Assembly (NCBI GenBank): GCA_020523905.1
Contig: JAJAPZ010000008.1
Span: 1-64,000 of the forward strand
Direction of reading: 5' to 3'
Length of the DNA stretch: 64,000 nucleotides
DNA from: Candidatus Obscuribacterium magneticum
GTDB lineage: Bacteria; Elusimicrobiota; Elusimicrobia; F11
In this document: one piece after another, positions 41,179-48,919 of the stretch
Position numbering within the stretch: the stretch's first letter is position 1
Layout of the letters: every line of letters starts with the position of its first letter
Notes under the pieces: generated by a model
What the model was told of the DNA's origin: nothing
Database searches by the model: none
Seen by the model: only the letters and a program-made list of their open reading frames with translations
Position numbers and translations under genes: made by a program

Positions 41179-43786
41179 CTGCCGTGTAAATCCCTGAGGC
41201 GACCTTTTCCCCGTTGTTGTTGGATCCATCCCAGATGAAGATGTGCGGTCCGGCGATATAAGCGCCGTTGGCCAATTCCTTCATCAATTCCCCCTGGCGA
41301 TTGACAATGCGGATTCGCACATCCTCATTTTGCGTCAAATTCATGGTCAAACGGACCTCCGGGCTCACACCCGGCTGGATGATGTTGATATCCTGGCCGA
41401 AGGTGACCTCACTCGCCGTGTAGGGGAGCCGAAGCGTTAATTCCCGTGGTTGGTCCATGGTCACGGAGGCGCTCACTTCGAAATTACCGTCGAAGAGGGT
41501 CGCCGTGTAGTCGTTGTAGAAAGTCTTGGCGCCGCCCTCGTTTAGGAATTCATCCAGCACCGTCTCCACGCGGCCGGCATCGTCGGTGAGGGCGCGGACG
41601 ACCTCCCGCCCATCTTTGTCTTCGATGAGCACGATTCGATTGGCGACGGGACGATTGTTTTCATCGACGGCGTTGATCCGGAGCGTCCAACTGTAGTGGA
41701 AGGAGGAGAGGGGATCGGTGCCAAAGTTGTAATAGAACTTTTTGAATATGCTTGTGTTGACGAAGGCGTTTTGCGAGGCCGTATCCAAATACTGATTGTT
41801 GATGAAACGGATATGGCGGACGGCTCCGTTATCGCTCTCAGAATACCGGTAGGCGACGAGGGGCTCAAAGGGACTTACGGGATCATCTCCGATCACGAAG
41901 GTATTGGATCGAAATTCGAGATTGGAAATGTCCGAGTTGGAAAACCACCGGTAATTGGAGCGGATGACATTATTTTCAAACCGGAGGGTGGCGTTCGGAT
42001 TGTCGATGCCACCACCAATCTTGATGGAGTTTGCTTGAGGATCAAGGCCTTCCGCCCGCAATGGGCTTCTGTTGATCGCCGTAAACTGGTTGTCGTGCAC
42101 ATAGATTCCACGGTTGGCCAGGGCTCCGTTCACCCGAAAGGCCGTGGCGGCGCAGTCATTGGCAATAGCCGTGACGACGTTTCCGTAGATCTCAAGATCG
42201 TCGGAACTTTCAATTTGAATGCCGTACGCCCCGGAGCCGGACCCGCCTTGGCAGCCGCCGTATTCCTGGTTATTGGCCAGGTTTTGGACGTCGATTGTGT
42301 TGTTATATATTCGCGTGCCCCGAGCGTTACCGCCGGTAAAAATGCCCCGGCACCAGTTCTGACCGTCGCCGCAGTGAATTCGATTGTTGTAGGCCTCGGT
42401 GCCTTGATCACCATAGAGTTGGATGGCAAACCCATTCGTTCGGCTGATGGGGGTTCCTCCCAAGGTGATGTCGTTGTCGTAAATCCGGTTGGGGGCCCCC
42501 TGACCGGTGTTCGCCACGATGCCGTTTTGGCACCCCCCTAAGATGGTATTGCTGTAAATTTCATTGTCGGAGCCACCGCTCAAGCTGACGACGGCACCAT
42601 CGAACTGGTCCCTCGAGGTAATGACGTTGACTTGGTTGTTAAAAGTGTTGTGGTGGATTTTGTGGCGGGTCCCCCAATCATGGGCGATGTTGAACGTGTT
42701 GGCGCCACGAACGGTGATCGTTAAATATGAGAACTCTCCGCCGCTTCCACTGGCCCCTTTAAGGCCATGGCCCCACGCGGCCCCGCCCCGGCCTTGAATG
42801 AGGGAGCCGTTGGTGATGACCGCATGATCAGCCGAGCCGAACCGGGTCACGTCAGGATAGACGTAAGGATTATAATCCCTCGCCCAGGACGGGGGTCCGA
42901 ATAAGACACCGAAACATTGATATCGTTCGACGCGGACATCATCCACATAAACATATCCACCCGGAGGATTGATGTTTTGCGCAGCTCCCCGGATTCCCAC
43001 CTGGATGGTGTAGCTTTCGGGGGCTGAACCGGTTCGGAAGACAGCCGTGGCGTACTGGAAACCTCTCCAGCATATACCTGTTACGACGACTTCGGTCGAT
43101 GTGCTTTTAAATTTCGCGAAGAGGGTGGTGGTATTGTTATGGTTTTCAAGAGGGCCGGGGACCGCATTGAACGCTTTGAAGGAAAGAACATAGGTGGTGT
43201 CGGGTTCCAGTGTCACTTGAGACGTGGATGCTATGAATTGATCTCCGGCGGGAACGTGAAAACGGAGCGCCTTTGTCCCCGAAAAAACCGTTACGGGATT
43301 AATAATCGTTCCCGAAGAAACGTCCGCATCCGGAGCTCCCGTAAAATCCCACCCCGGGGCGCTTGGGCCCAATCCGCCGTCTTCAAAATCGCCGTTTGGA
43401 ACGGTGATGGGCAAAGCGTCGTCGTAAGTGACGGTGTGTCCCCCTAAATCAAGGGTGATCCCTTCGGCGATAATGACGAAAGCGGTTTTGTCGGCGGTGA
43501 CGTCGCCTTGCAGGATGTAGCGCTCGTTGGGCGTGTCAAGATAATAAGGGGATGTGAGATGCGTTTCGGTAATAAGCGTGTCTCCAAAAGCCAGGCTGGT
43601 CAGGGTGATGACCAGGCTTACGAAGATGACTTTTCGAGTGTCTCTGCAGTAATAATGAGACATGTGGCCGTCATTCCGGCGAAAGCCGGAATCCAGTCCG
43701 GTGTTCACGTCCTGGATTCCGGCTTTCGCCGGAATGACGCAGGCTTGGGCTTTCGCCGGAATGACGTTGTTTCCTTCGGATTTCAT
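41126..43786 (-). CDS. Secreted beta-helix protein with jelly-roll insert and FlgD-like C-terminal domain (group 4)
   Basis: 886 residues from the ATG at 43786, which overlaps the upstream TGA; a longer open frame to 44188 is shadow of the previous gene. Residues about 8-41 are type A repeat-encoded, then MSHYYCRDTRKVIFVSLVITLTSLAFG; the inner ATG 43663 is an alternative start without a good ribosome site. Mature part: YYLDTPNERYILQGDVTADK, ITLDLGGHTVTYDD, jelly-roll insert (VPNGDFEDGGLGPSAPGWDF... VYVDDVRVE), beta-helix (NEIYSNTILGGCQNG, LEIYGNVVTAIAND), regulatory-like Ig (NRPVANRIVLIEDKDGREV), sorting domain ending RIAVVK. Last gene of its operon; stop is TAG, not TGA. Confidence 0.84.
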   Translation of the reverse strand: MKSEGNNVIPAKAQACVIPAKAGIQDVNTGLDSGFRRNDGHMSHYYCRDTRKVIFVSLVITLTSLAFGDTLITETHLTSPYYLDTPNERYILQGDVTADKTAFVIIAEGITLDLGGHTVTYDDALPITVPNGDFEDGGLGPSAPGWDFTGAPDADVSSGTIINPVTVFSGTKALRFHVPAGDQFIASTSQVTLEPDTTYVLSFKAFNAVPGPLENHNNTTTLFAKFKSTSTEVVVTGICWRGFQYATAVFRTGSAPESYTIQVGIRGAAQNINPPGGYVYVDDVRVERYQCFGVLFGPPSWARDYNPYVYPDVTRFGSADHAVITNGSLIQGRGGAAWGHGLKGASGSGGEFSYLTITVRGANTFNIAHDWGTRHKIHHNTFNNQVNVITSRDQFDGAVVSLSGGSDNEIYSNTILGGCQNGIVANTGQGAPNRIYDNDITLGGTPISRTNGFAIQLYGDQGTEAYNNRIHCGDGQNWCRGIFTGGNARGTRIYNNTIDVQNLANNQEYGGCQGGSGSGAYGIQIESSDDLEIYGNVVTAIANDCAATAFRVNGALANRGIYVHDNQFTAINRSPLRAEGLDPQANSIKIGGGIDNPNATLRFENNVIRSNYRWFSNSDISNLEFRSNTFVIGDDPVSPFEPLVAYRYSESDNGAVRHIRFINNQYLDTASQNAFVNTSIFKKFYYNFGTDPLSSFHYSWTLRINAVDENNRPVANRIVLIEDKDGREVVRALTDDAGRVETVLDEFLNEGGAKTFYNDYTATLFDGNFEVSASVTMDQPRELTLRLPYTASEVTFGQDINIIQPGVSPEVRLTMNLTQNEDVRIRIVNRQGELMKELANGAYIAGPHIFIWDGSNNNGEKVASGIYTAVIDIGDRRTKKRIAVVK
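43670..43765. repeat. Type A repeat in the leader of the 41126-43786 gene
   Basis: Three arms, TTCCGGCGAAAGCCGGAA, its complement, and a shortened third arm (GGCTTTCGCCGGAATGAC). Read as VIPAKAGIQ and LDSGFRRND rather than in the hydrophobic frame. Confidence 0.9.
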
Positions 43787-46700
43787 TTCACCACCGCGAT
43801 GCGCTGACCTTTGGCGACCTTTTGGCCGTTGATGAAGACGTCGGCGAAATAAACCCCGCTGGCCACGGACCGGCCGTCCGTGTTGGTGATGTCCCACGCC
43901 ACCTGCCGGGGACCTCCTTCTGCAAAGGCCTCCCGGATCTCTTTCACCAACTGACCCGATTGATCGTAGATCTTTATCTCCACAGCCCCGCCGTTGACCA
44001 ATAGCAAGCTGAACACCGCCTTGTCGGCGTGCTTCGGGTGGATCCAGTTGACCACGGATTGGAGCTTGTCTTCCATCCCGTGGGGATTGATGATAGGGTC
44101 TTCGCTGATGGAGCCGTCCGATTCGTTCCCATATCGGTCGACGGCGGTGATACGGTAGTAGGCAGGGGCGGCAGGGTCGGCCAGCCAATCCAAATGTGTG
44201 ACCGCCTCACCTGGAGCGACGCTTCCCACCGGCACGGAAGCGCTGCGATAGTTTTGCGTGAGCTGGGGCGAGCCGGCGTTGGAATAGTAAATGTTGTAGT
44301 ACCTGACCTTGGAGTCAGTGGTTTCTGTCCAACGAAGAGAAAAGTGGCCCGCGATAGAACCAGGGGTCACACTGAGGACCGGCGTGCGGGGTTTTGTGGT
44401 CCAGAAGCTTTTCCGGCCTTTGATTTGAACAATGGAATAATCGACGGCGGTGCCTCGCACGGTGACCTGGAGGATGTCGGAGAGCTCCTGGGAATCCAGA
44501 TTGGAGTGTTCTTGTGAAGTCAAAGCGAAGAACCAAACACCGGGGCCGGGGTTGTCGATAACGCCGATTTTATTCGTATCACCGACCCAGTTGCCGTTAA
44601 AGCGGGGTTTCAGGGTGTTGGTGCGGTCGTCGTTGGCGTACTCGGCGGGGGCGGTCTGAACGATATCCCAGGGGCCTTCCAGAGCGGGGGCGCTCCACAG
44701 GTTGTACTGTTTGATTTCGCGGGCATAGAGGACCTCGCCGTTTGCCTCATCAATTTGCATCGTGGCGGGGTTGATCCAGCGGCGCTCGGTGTATTTGGGG
44801 GGCAGAAAGCGGATCATCACCCTGTTGTTGGAGTCGCCCGCTTCCAAATCGGTGGGGGGATAGGGGTAACAGACGACGGACCAAAATATATCGACCGCAT
44901 CCCTGCCGTTTAGGAATTCACTGTGCCAGGCTACCTTGGTGCCGTCGGGGCTCTGGCCGGGGCGAACCAAGGAAGCGTAATCACTTCCCCCGTCATATCG
45001 GGTGTAGGCGGAGTTGATAACAATCTGCGAATTTGGATCGTTGTATATTTGAGCGGCCACTTTTTGATCAATGTAGGGCCAGCCGATAGAAGATACTGTC
45101 CAGTCCGTAAACCCATGCCAGTCATGGTGTTGGGCGCCGCCTCCAAACGAAGGGACAACGTAGCGATGGTTGGTAATGTCCCAAACGCCGGGTCCAATCC
45201 GTTCACTATAGCTCCCCTGCCGGGGCAAATTGTCGGACACATTTGAAAAAAGAGCGCATCGGCCCCACCGGTCCGGAACGAAATGGGACCAGTAAGCGGT
45301 TAAGTTGGGATCATAATTACTGGTGGGGGCAACGTAAGGACTTAGTTTATTGGCTGCGGCGAACTGATCCAGATGCGCGGTGGCTCCACTGGTTTGGCCG
45401 GTGATCGTATCTCCAAGTTGGGGGAGATGGTTTGGATCCTCCGGTATGATATTCATTTGAGTTATACCTGCCACTGTTGATACACACCAAAGCGTCGCCC
45501 GTGCCCCGGAGGGGGAGAAGGACACCTGTTCCGAAACGTCACGGCAATCGGTGCCGAAGGTCCCGTTTACTTGAGACGAGGCCAATATCCAGGCAATGGC
45601 TCCGTGATTCTCAGGGGACACTTCGCCAAACGGATTTTGATTTTCAATCACGGATAAAACGGCGGTCGCCCCGCTGGTCCGCCCCCGGATCGTTTCCCCT
45701 GCCCAGGGGAGTTCCGGAGAGTTCACAAAAAATTCCATTTGGGAACCGCTCCCTGCCAAATAGATGCCGGTCGCGCGCGAGGAAGGGAAATCGAGAGGCT
45801 CGTTGGCGGTAAAAGCTCCCGTAAGATTAGTTAAAGTCACCACCCACTTATACATTCCTCCGCCATCCGGCGCTGTACCAAGTGTCTGGATTTTCCACCA
45901 GGTGGCGCTGCCGGAGGGCATGGCGAAATAATAAGAGCCATCACCAGCGTAGTAGGCGTCATGGTAACGGATGACACGGGAAGGTGTGTTCCCATAGGGT
46001 TCAAACCCCCTGTTTTCAGTATAACCGTTGGGAAGGAGAACCCGCGCGTCCGCGTCCGGCCAGAGGACGATGGGGAACATGAAGACAGGGGCCGTATCGC
46101 TCCTCCACTGGCAAACGATGGCTCTTTTGCCGTCGGCGGAGATCATTTTGCTGAAACCTCCGGTGGGTGCTCCCGTAATAAGCGGTTTTCGCACGATGGT
46201 GCCGTCGTCCAACACCGTTGATTTGTAAACCGTGGTCGGGTCCCCACCCGCTCCGTAGTGTACGGAACCCCTCTCATAATAGACGTTCGGGATTTGAGGC
46301 GACCAGTGGAAATAACCTCCACCAATTCTGCTGCCCGCCTCCACCGTTGGCCTGAGGTGGAGGCCGTTGGTGTCGGCGGTCATCCAAATATAGTCCTGTT
46401 CCCAGCTTCGGTATCCCTGCGGAGCCCGACCCCATGCCGTGAAAGCCACCTTCTTTCCATCTGCGCTCCAGGGGGAGACGCCGATGTCCATTTGATAGTA
46501 AGTGCGTTTCAACGCCGTGTTGGACATCTTCCACACTTCGTGGCCCGTAACGATGTCGTGATACATGAAGGTTTCCGGTTGCCAAAGGTAGGTGCTTGGA
46601 TTTTCTAGATATTGGGACCCCCACGTCGCTGTCGGGCGCCGCGGTTTGCGGTTGTCGAACGTCTCATCCAAATTCTCCGGCGCGGCGAAGAGGGGAGTCA

Positions 46701-46788
46701 TGAGGAGGGAAAGGATGACCGTCAGAACGAGGGATTTCCATCCCCCAGTTCCCATTGAAAAACCGATGCGTTTTCTCCAGTTCACCAT
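43783..46788 (-). CDS. Secreted beta-propeller/FN3 protein with FlgD-like C-terminal domain (group 1)
   Basis: 1001 residues, first gene of a two-cassette operon, with a repeat-free signal peptide (SLVLTVILSLLMTPLFA). Group 1 hallmarks: PENLDETFDNRKPRR, WQPETFMYHDIVTGHEVWKM, PWSADGKKVAF, FWSHFVPDRWGRCAL-like segment, HHDWHGFTDW, RPGQSPDGTKVAWHSEFLNG, LPPKYTERRW. Two FN3-like modules and the sorting domain (ending RIAVVK) follow. Unlike its paralogs it has an insertion of about 110 residues in the propeller with two copies of a G-[DE]-TI-G-TSGATA motif (about residues 365 and 460), a pattern seen in viral and structural proteins. Its TGA overlaps the next ATG. Confidence 0.85.
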   Translation of the reverse strand: MVNWRKRIGFSMGTGGWKSLVLTVILSLLMTPLFAAPENLDETFDNRKPRRPTATWGSQYLENPSTYLWQPETFMYHDIVTGHEVWKMSNTALKRTYYQMDIGVSPWSADGKKVAFTAWGRAPQGYRSWEQDYIWMTADTNGLHLRPTVEAGSRIGGGYFHWSPQIPNVYYERGSVHYGAGGDPTTVYKSTVLDDGTIVRKPLITGAPTGGFSKMISADGKRAIVCQWRSDTAPVFMFPIVLWPDADARVLLPNGYTENRGFEPYGNTPSRVIRYHDAYYAGDGSYYFAMPSGSATWWKIQTLGTAPDGGGMYKWVVTLTNLTGAFTANEPLDFPSSRATGIYLAGSGSQMEFFVNSPELPWAGETIRGRTSGATAVLSVIENQNPFGEVSPENHGAIAWILASSQVNGTFGTDCRDVSEQVSFSPSGARATLWCVSTVAGITQMNIIPEDPNHLPQLGDTITGQTSGATAHLDQFAAANKLSPYVAPTSNYDPNLTAYWSHFVPDRWGRCALFSNVSDNLPRQGSYSERIGPGVWDITNHRYVVPSFGGGAQHHDWHGFTDWTVSSIGWPYIDQKVAAQIYNDPNSQIVINSAYTRYDGGSDYASLVRPGQSPDGTKVAWHSEFLNGRDAVDIFWSVVCYPYPPTDLEAGDSNNRVMIRFLPPKYTERRWINPATMQIDEANGEVLYAREIKQYNLWSAPALEGPWDIVQTAPAEYANDDRTNTLKPRFNGNWVGDTNKIGVIDNPGPGVWFFALTSQEHSNLDSQELSDILQVTVRGTAVDYSIVQIKGRKSFWTTKPRTPVLSVTPGSIAGHFSLRWTETTDSKVRYYNIYYSNAGSPQLTQNYRSASVPVGSVAPGEAVTHLDWLADPAAPAYYRITAVDRYGNESDGSISEDPIINPHGMEDKLQSVVNWIHPKHADKAVFSLLLVNGGAVEIKIYDQSGQLVKEIREAFAEGGPRQVAWDITNTDGRSVASGVYFADVFINGQKVAKGQRIAVVK

Positions 46789-46847
46789 CCAAGTTTCTCC
46801 CGAAAAACCATGGAATAAAAGGTGATTTTTATCATAAAAAACGATGT

Positions 46848-46868
46848 AAAAGAGGCCCTATTGGGCTC
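46848..46868 (-). terminator. Possible weak intrinsic terminator
   Basis: On the - strand GAGCCC-AATA-GGGCCTC followed by TTTT; one bulged base in the stem and a short T-run. It lies after the last gene of the right-hand operon and before the next operon. Confidence 0.35.
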
Positions 46869-46916
46869 CTATAAGGTGGTCGCACCATATCAGCCATCAA
46901 TAGGTCTGTTGACGTC

Positions 46917-47020
46917 GTCACCCCGGCGAAAGCCGGGGTCCAATGTCTCTCGTCATTCCGGCGCAAGCCGGAATCTAGGGGAAGGTTTACGACCTGGATC
47001 CCGGCTTTCGCCGGGATGAC
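46917..47020. repeat. Type A repeat downstream of the 47033-48919 gene
   Basis: Three arms (CCCCGGCGAAAGCCGGGG, TTCCGGCGCAAGCCGGAA, CCCGGCTTTCGCCGGG), starting 13 bases past the stop codon. Not translated. Confidence 0.9.
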
Positions 47021-47032
47021 GAATGTGTGGTT

Positions 47033-48919
47033 TTATTTCACCACGGAAAGTTTCGCAGTGAATCCCGCATCCCCGATCTGCCCGCGCAGGAGGTAGGTGC
47101 CCGCGGGGACCTTTTTGCCGTTTTTATTCTTCCCGTCCCACGTCACGGTGTGCGACCCTGCCGGCGGAAGGCCGTCCACCAAATTCACGATCCAATCTCC
47201 CTTGGTATTGAAGACATCAAATTTGACGGGTTTTCTTCCGTCCGTCCGGACCGTAAAACGGACAGCGTTGCCATAATCGGGATGGATCACGTTTGTGTTC
47301 ATGATGAAGTCGTTCGTGCCGTCTGCGCCCGGTGCGGGAGGGGACCCCGGCGGCGGAGGTTGTGTCGACCCGTATTCAAAGGCGCCGAGGTCGGGATTGG
47401 CGTCGCGGGCGTGGCCGAGAATATCGTCGACGGGCATGTTGTCCCGGTCGGCGGCGCTCACCGCGGGGCTATTGATGGGAAGGGCCCCGTAGGCAAACGC
47501 GAGCCGTTCAAACTCTTCCCGGATGGTGTGGTAGCCGCTTAAGAATTGGTGATTCGCCTCATCGTACACCGGCAGCACGATGTTGCTTTGGTCGGTGGGA
47601 AGACCTGGATTCGATACCACCCGGTTTTGGTCAGCTCCGGGAGGGGGTTCCTCTTGAGTGGGGAGAGCGTTCCCGGCGTTCCAAAAAAGGTTGTTGTCCA
47701 GAAGGATGGAGGTGACATCCACGTCGTTGAAGTTGTTGATGAAACGGCTCCCCATCGTGCCGGTCGGGTCCGACCAGATGTTGTTGTAAATAAAAATGTC
47801 TCTCACCTGCGGGTTGGACGCTTCGGGTCCGATGCGAAATCCGTAAGAGCTCCCCGGGAGGTCGCCAACGATTGTATTGGCTCTCACGGTGACGTTCCGG
47901 ACTCCTTTCAATTGGATCGGGGCGACGATGGGGCGGGGGGAGTTGCCGATCATGAGGTTGTTTTCAATCAAGGCGTCCGTAATCATGTATTGGGCGTAAC
48001 CGTCTTCTCCGAGCTGGATGAAGGCCTGGTCGGAGGCGCCGTCCCAATTTAAGAAAACGTTTCGATTGATATTGTACCGGGGGCTTCGCGGAGTGATCCC
48101 CAAAGTGTCCGCAAGGACCTCCGTTTTCAAGGTGATGAAGGACTGGGCTTGAGGGGAGCTCCGGGTAAAGAAGATGTTGTCGCAGATGTCCAATTCGCCG
48201 GGCCGGACCGAATCAATGATGTCCGTTCCGCCGGCGCTCGGGTGGTCGTAGAAAACGTTTCCCTGGATGAGGATGTTCTTGGGGTAGTAGGGATCCCCCC
48301 CGCGGTTCACCTTGAGTAGTTCATTGCAGCAGCGGGGAGCGTTGTTTCCATAAACGATGTTGTTTCGGAAGATAATGTCCTGGGCATCTTGAAAGTGGAC
48401 GACGTAATAGGGTTCACGGTCGCCACAGACATAGCTGGGATGTTGATTCGAAAGAATAAATCCCTCGACGGTGATTTTGGCCGAGCCCGGGGTGTAGATG
48501 CAAAAGACGGTTCCTCCTCCCGATCCATCGCCGATGTTTGTCAGTTTCGCTTGGTAGGGGTGTTCGGCTTTGATGGTGACCCAATTGTCGAAGGAGCGGG
48601 TGGTGGCGGTGCCGCAGTAGCGCCCGCCGCCGTCGTAAACGCCGTCCTGCACGATGATGGTGTCGCCACCTGCCACCCGTCCCAGAGCATAATTAATGGT
48701 CGGCCACGGCTTCGCGGCCGATCCGTCATTGCTTTGACTGCCGTTTGTTGCCACATAATAATCGGCGCCGAAAAGGAGGGAAGAAAGAAGAATGAGTCCT
48801 GCCATCATTCCGGCGAAAGCCGGAATCCAGCGCCTCTCGTCACCCCTGCGAAAGCAGGGGTCCAGGTTTTTAACCCTCTTCTGGATTCCGGCTTTCGCCG
48901 GGATGACGATCTTTTTCAT
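47033..48919 (-). CDS. Secreted pectate-lyase-like beta-helix protein with FlgD-like C-terminal domain
   Basis: 628 residues from the ATG at 48919 (ATGA overlap). MKKIV is followed by repeat residues (IPAKAGIQ, LDPCFRRGD, WIPAFAGM) and the core MAGLILLSSLLFG. The mature start YYVATNGSQSNDGSAAKPWP and TIIVQDGVYDGGG is the opening typical of DUF1565/pectate-lyase-superfamily right-handed helices, with turns such as IIFRNNIVYGNNAPRC and ILIQGNVFYDHPS. It then ends with a short GS/Pro linker and the sorting domain ending KLSVVK. A probable polysaccharide-binding or lyase protein distinct from group 2. Last gene of its operon; stop is TAA. Confidence 0.83.
   Translation of the reverse strand: MKKIVIPAKAGIQKRVKNLDPCFRRGDERRWIPAFAGMMAGLILLSSLLFGADYYVATNGSQSNDGSAAKPWPTINYALGRVAGGDTIIVQDGVYDGGGRYCGTATTRSFDNWVTIKAEHPYQAKLTNIGDGSGGGTVFCIYTPGSAKITVEGFILSNQHPSYVCGDREPYYVVHFQDAQDIIFRNNIVYGNNAPRCCNELLKVNRGGDPYYPKNILIQGNVFYDHPSAGGTDIIDSVRPGELDICDNIFFTRSSPQAQSFITLKTEVLADTLGITPRSPRYNINRNVFLNWDGASDQAFIQLGEDGYAQYMITDALIENNLMIGNSPRPIVAPIQLKGVRNVTVRANTIVGDLPGSSYGFRIGPEASNPQVRDIFIYNNIWSDPTGTMGSRFINNFNDVDVTSILLDNNLFWNAGNALPTQEEPPPGADQNRVVSNPGLPTDQSNIVLPVYDEANHQFLSGYHTIREEFERLAFAYGALPINSPAVSAADRDNMPVDDILGHARDANPDLGAFEYGSTQPPPPGSPPAPGADGTNDFIMNTNVIHPDYGNAVRFTVRTDGRKPVKFDVFNTKGDWIVNLVDGLPPAGSHTVTWDGKNKNGKKVPAGTYLLRGQIGDAGFTAKLSVVK
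48803..48907. repeat. Type A repeat in the signal peptide region of the 47033-48919 gene
   Basis: Four arms in alternating orientation; one carries the variant CCCCTGCGAAAGCAGGGG. Starts 10 bases after the ATG. Confidence 0.88.

Larger units (their letters stand above)
46789..47032. other. Intergenic region between two cassette operons
   Basis: Holds a type A repeat just after the stop of the 47033 gene, a weak terminator-like hairpin, and an AT-rich stretch (46815-46850) that probably contains the promoter of the 43783-46788 gene. No coding potential recognised. Confidence 0.6.

Noticed and set aside
43787..44188. N-terminal extension of the 41126 gene up to 44188
   Set aside because: The frame is open but is the out-of-frame reading of the upstream sorting domain; the ATGA start at 43786 matches the other junctions. 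The same reasoning removed extensions of the genes starting at 21462, 28681, 36160 and 48919.
10629..48907. Evenly shaped palindromic repeats as CRISPR arrays
   Set aside because: Arms are inverted, not direct, spacing is irregular, units are single copies at separate loci, and no cas genes are present.
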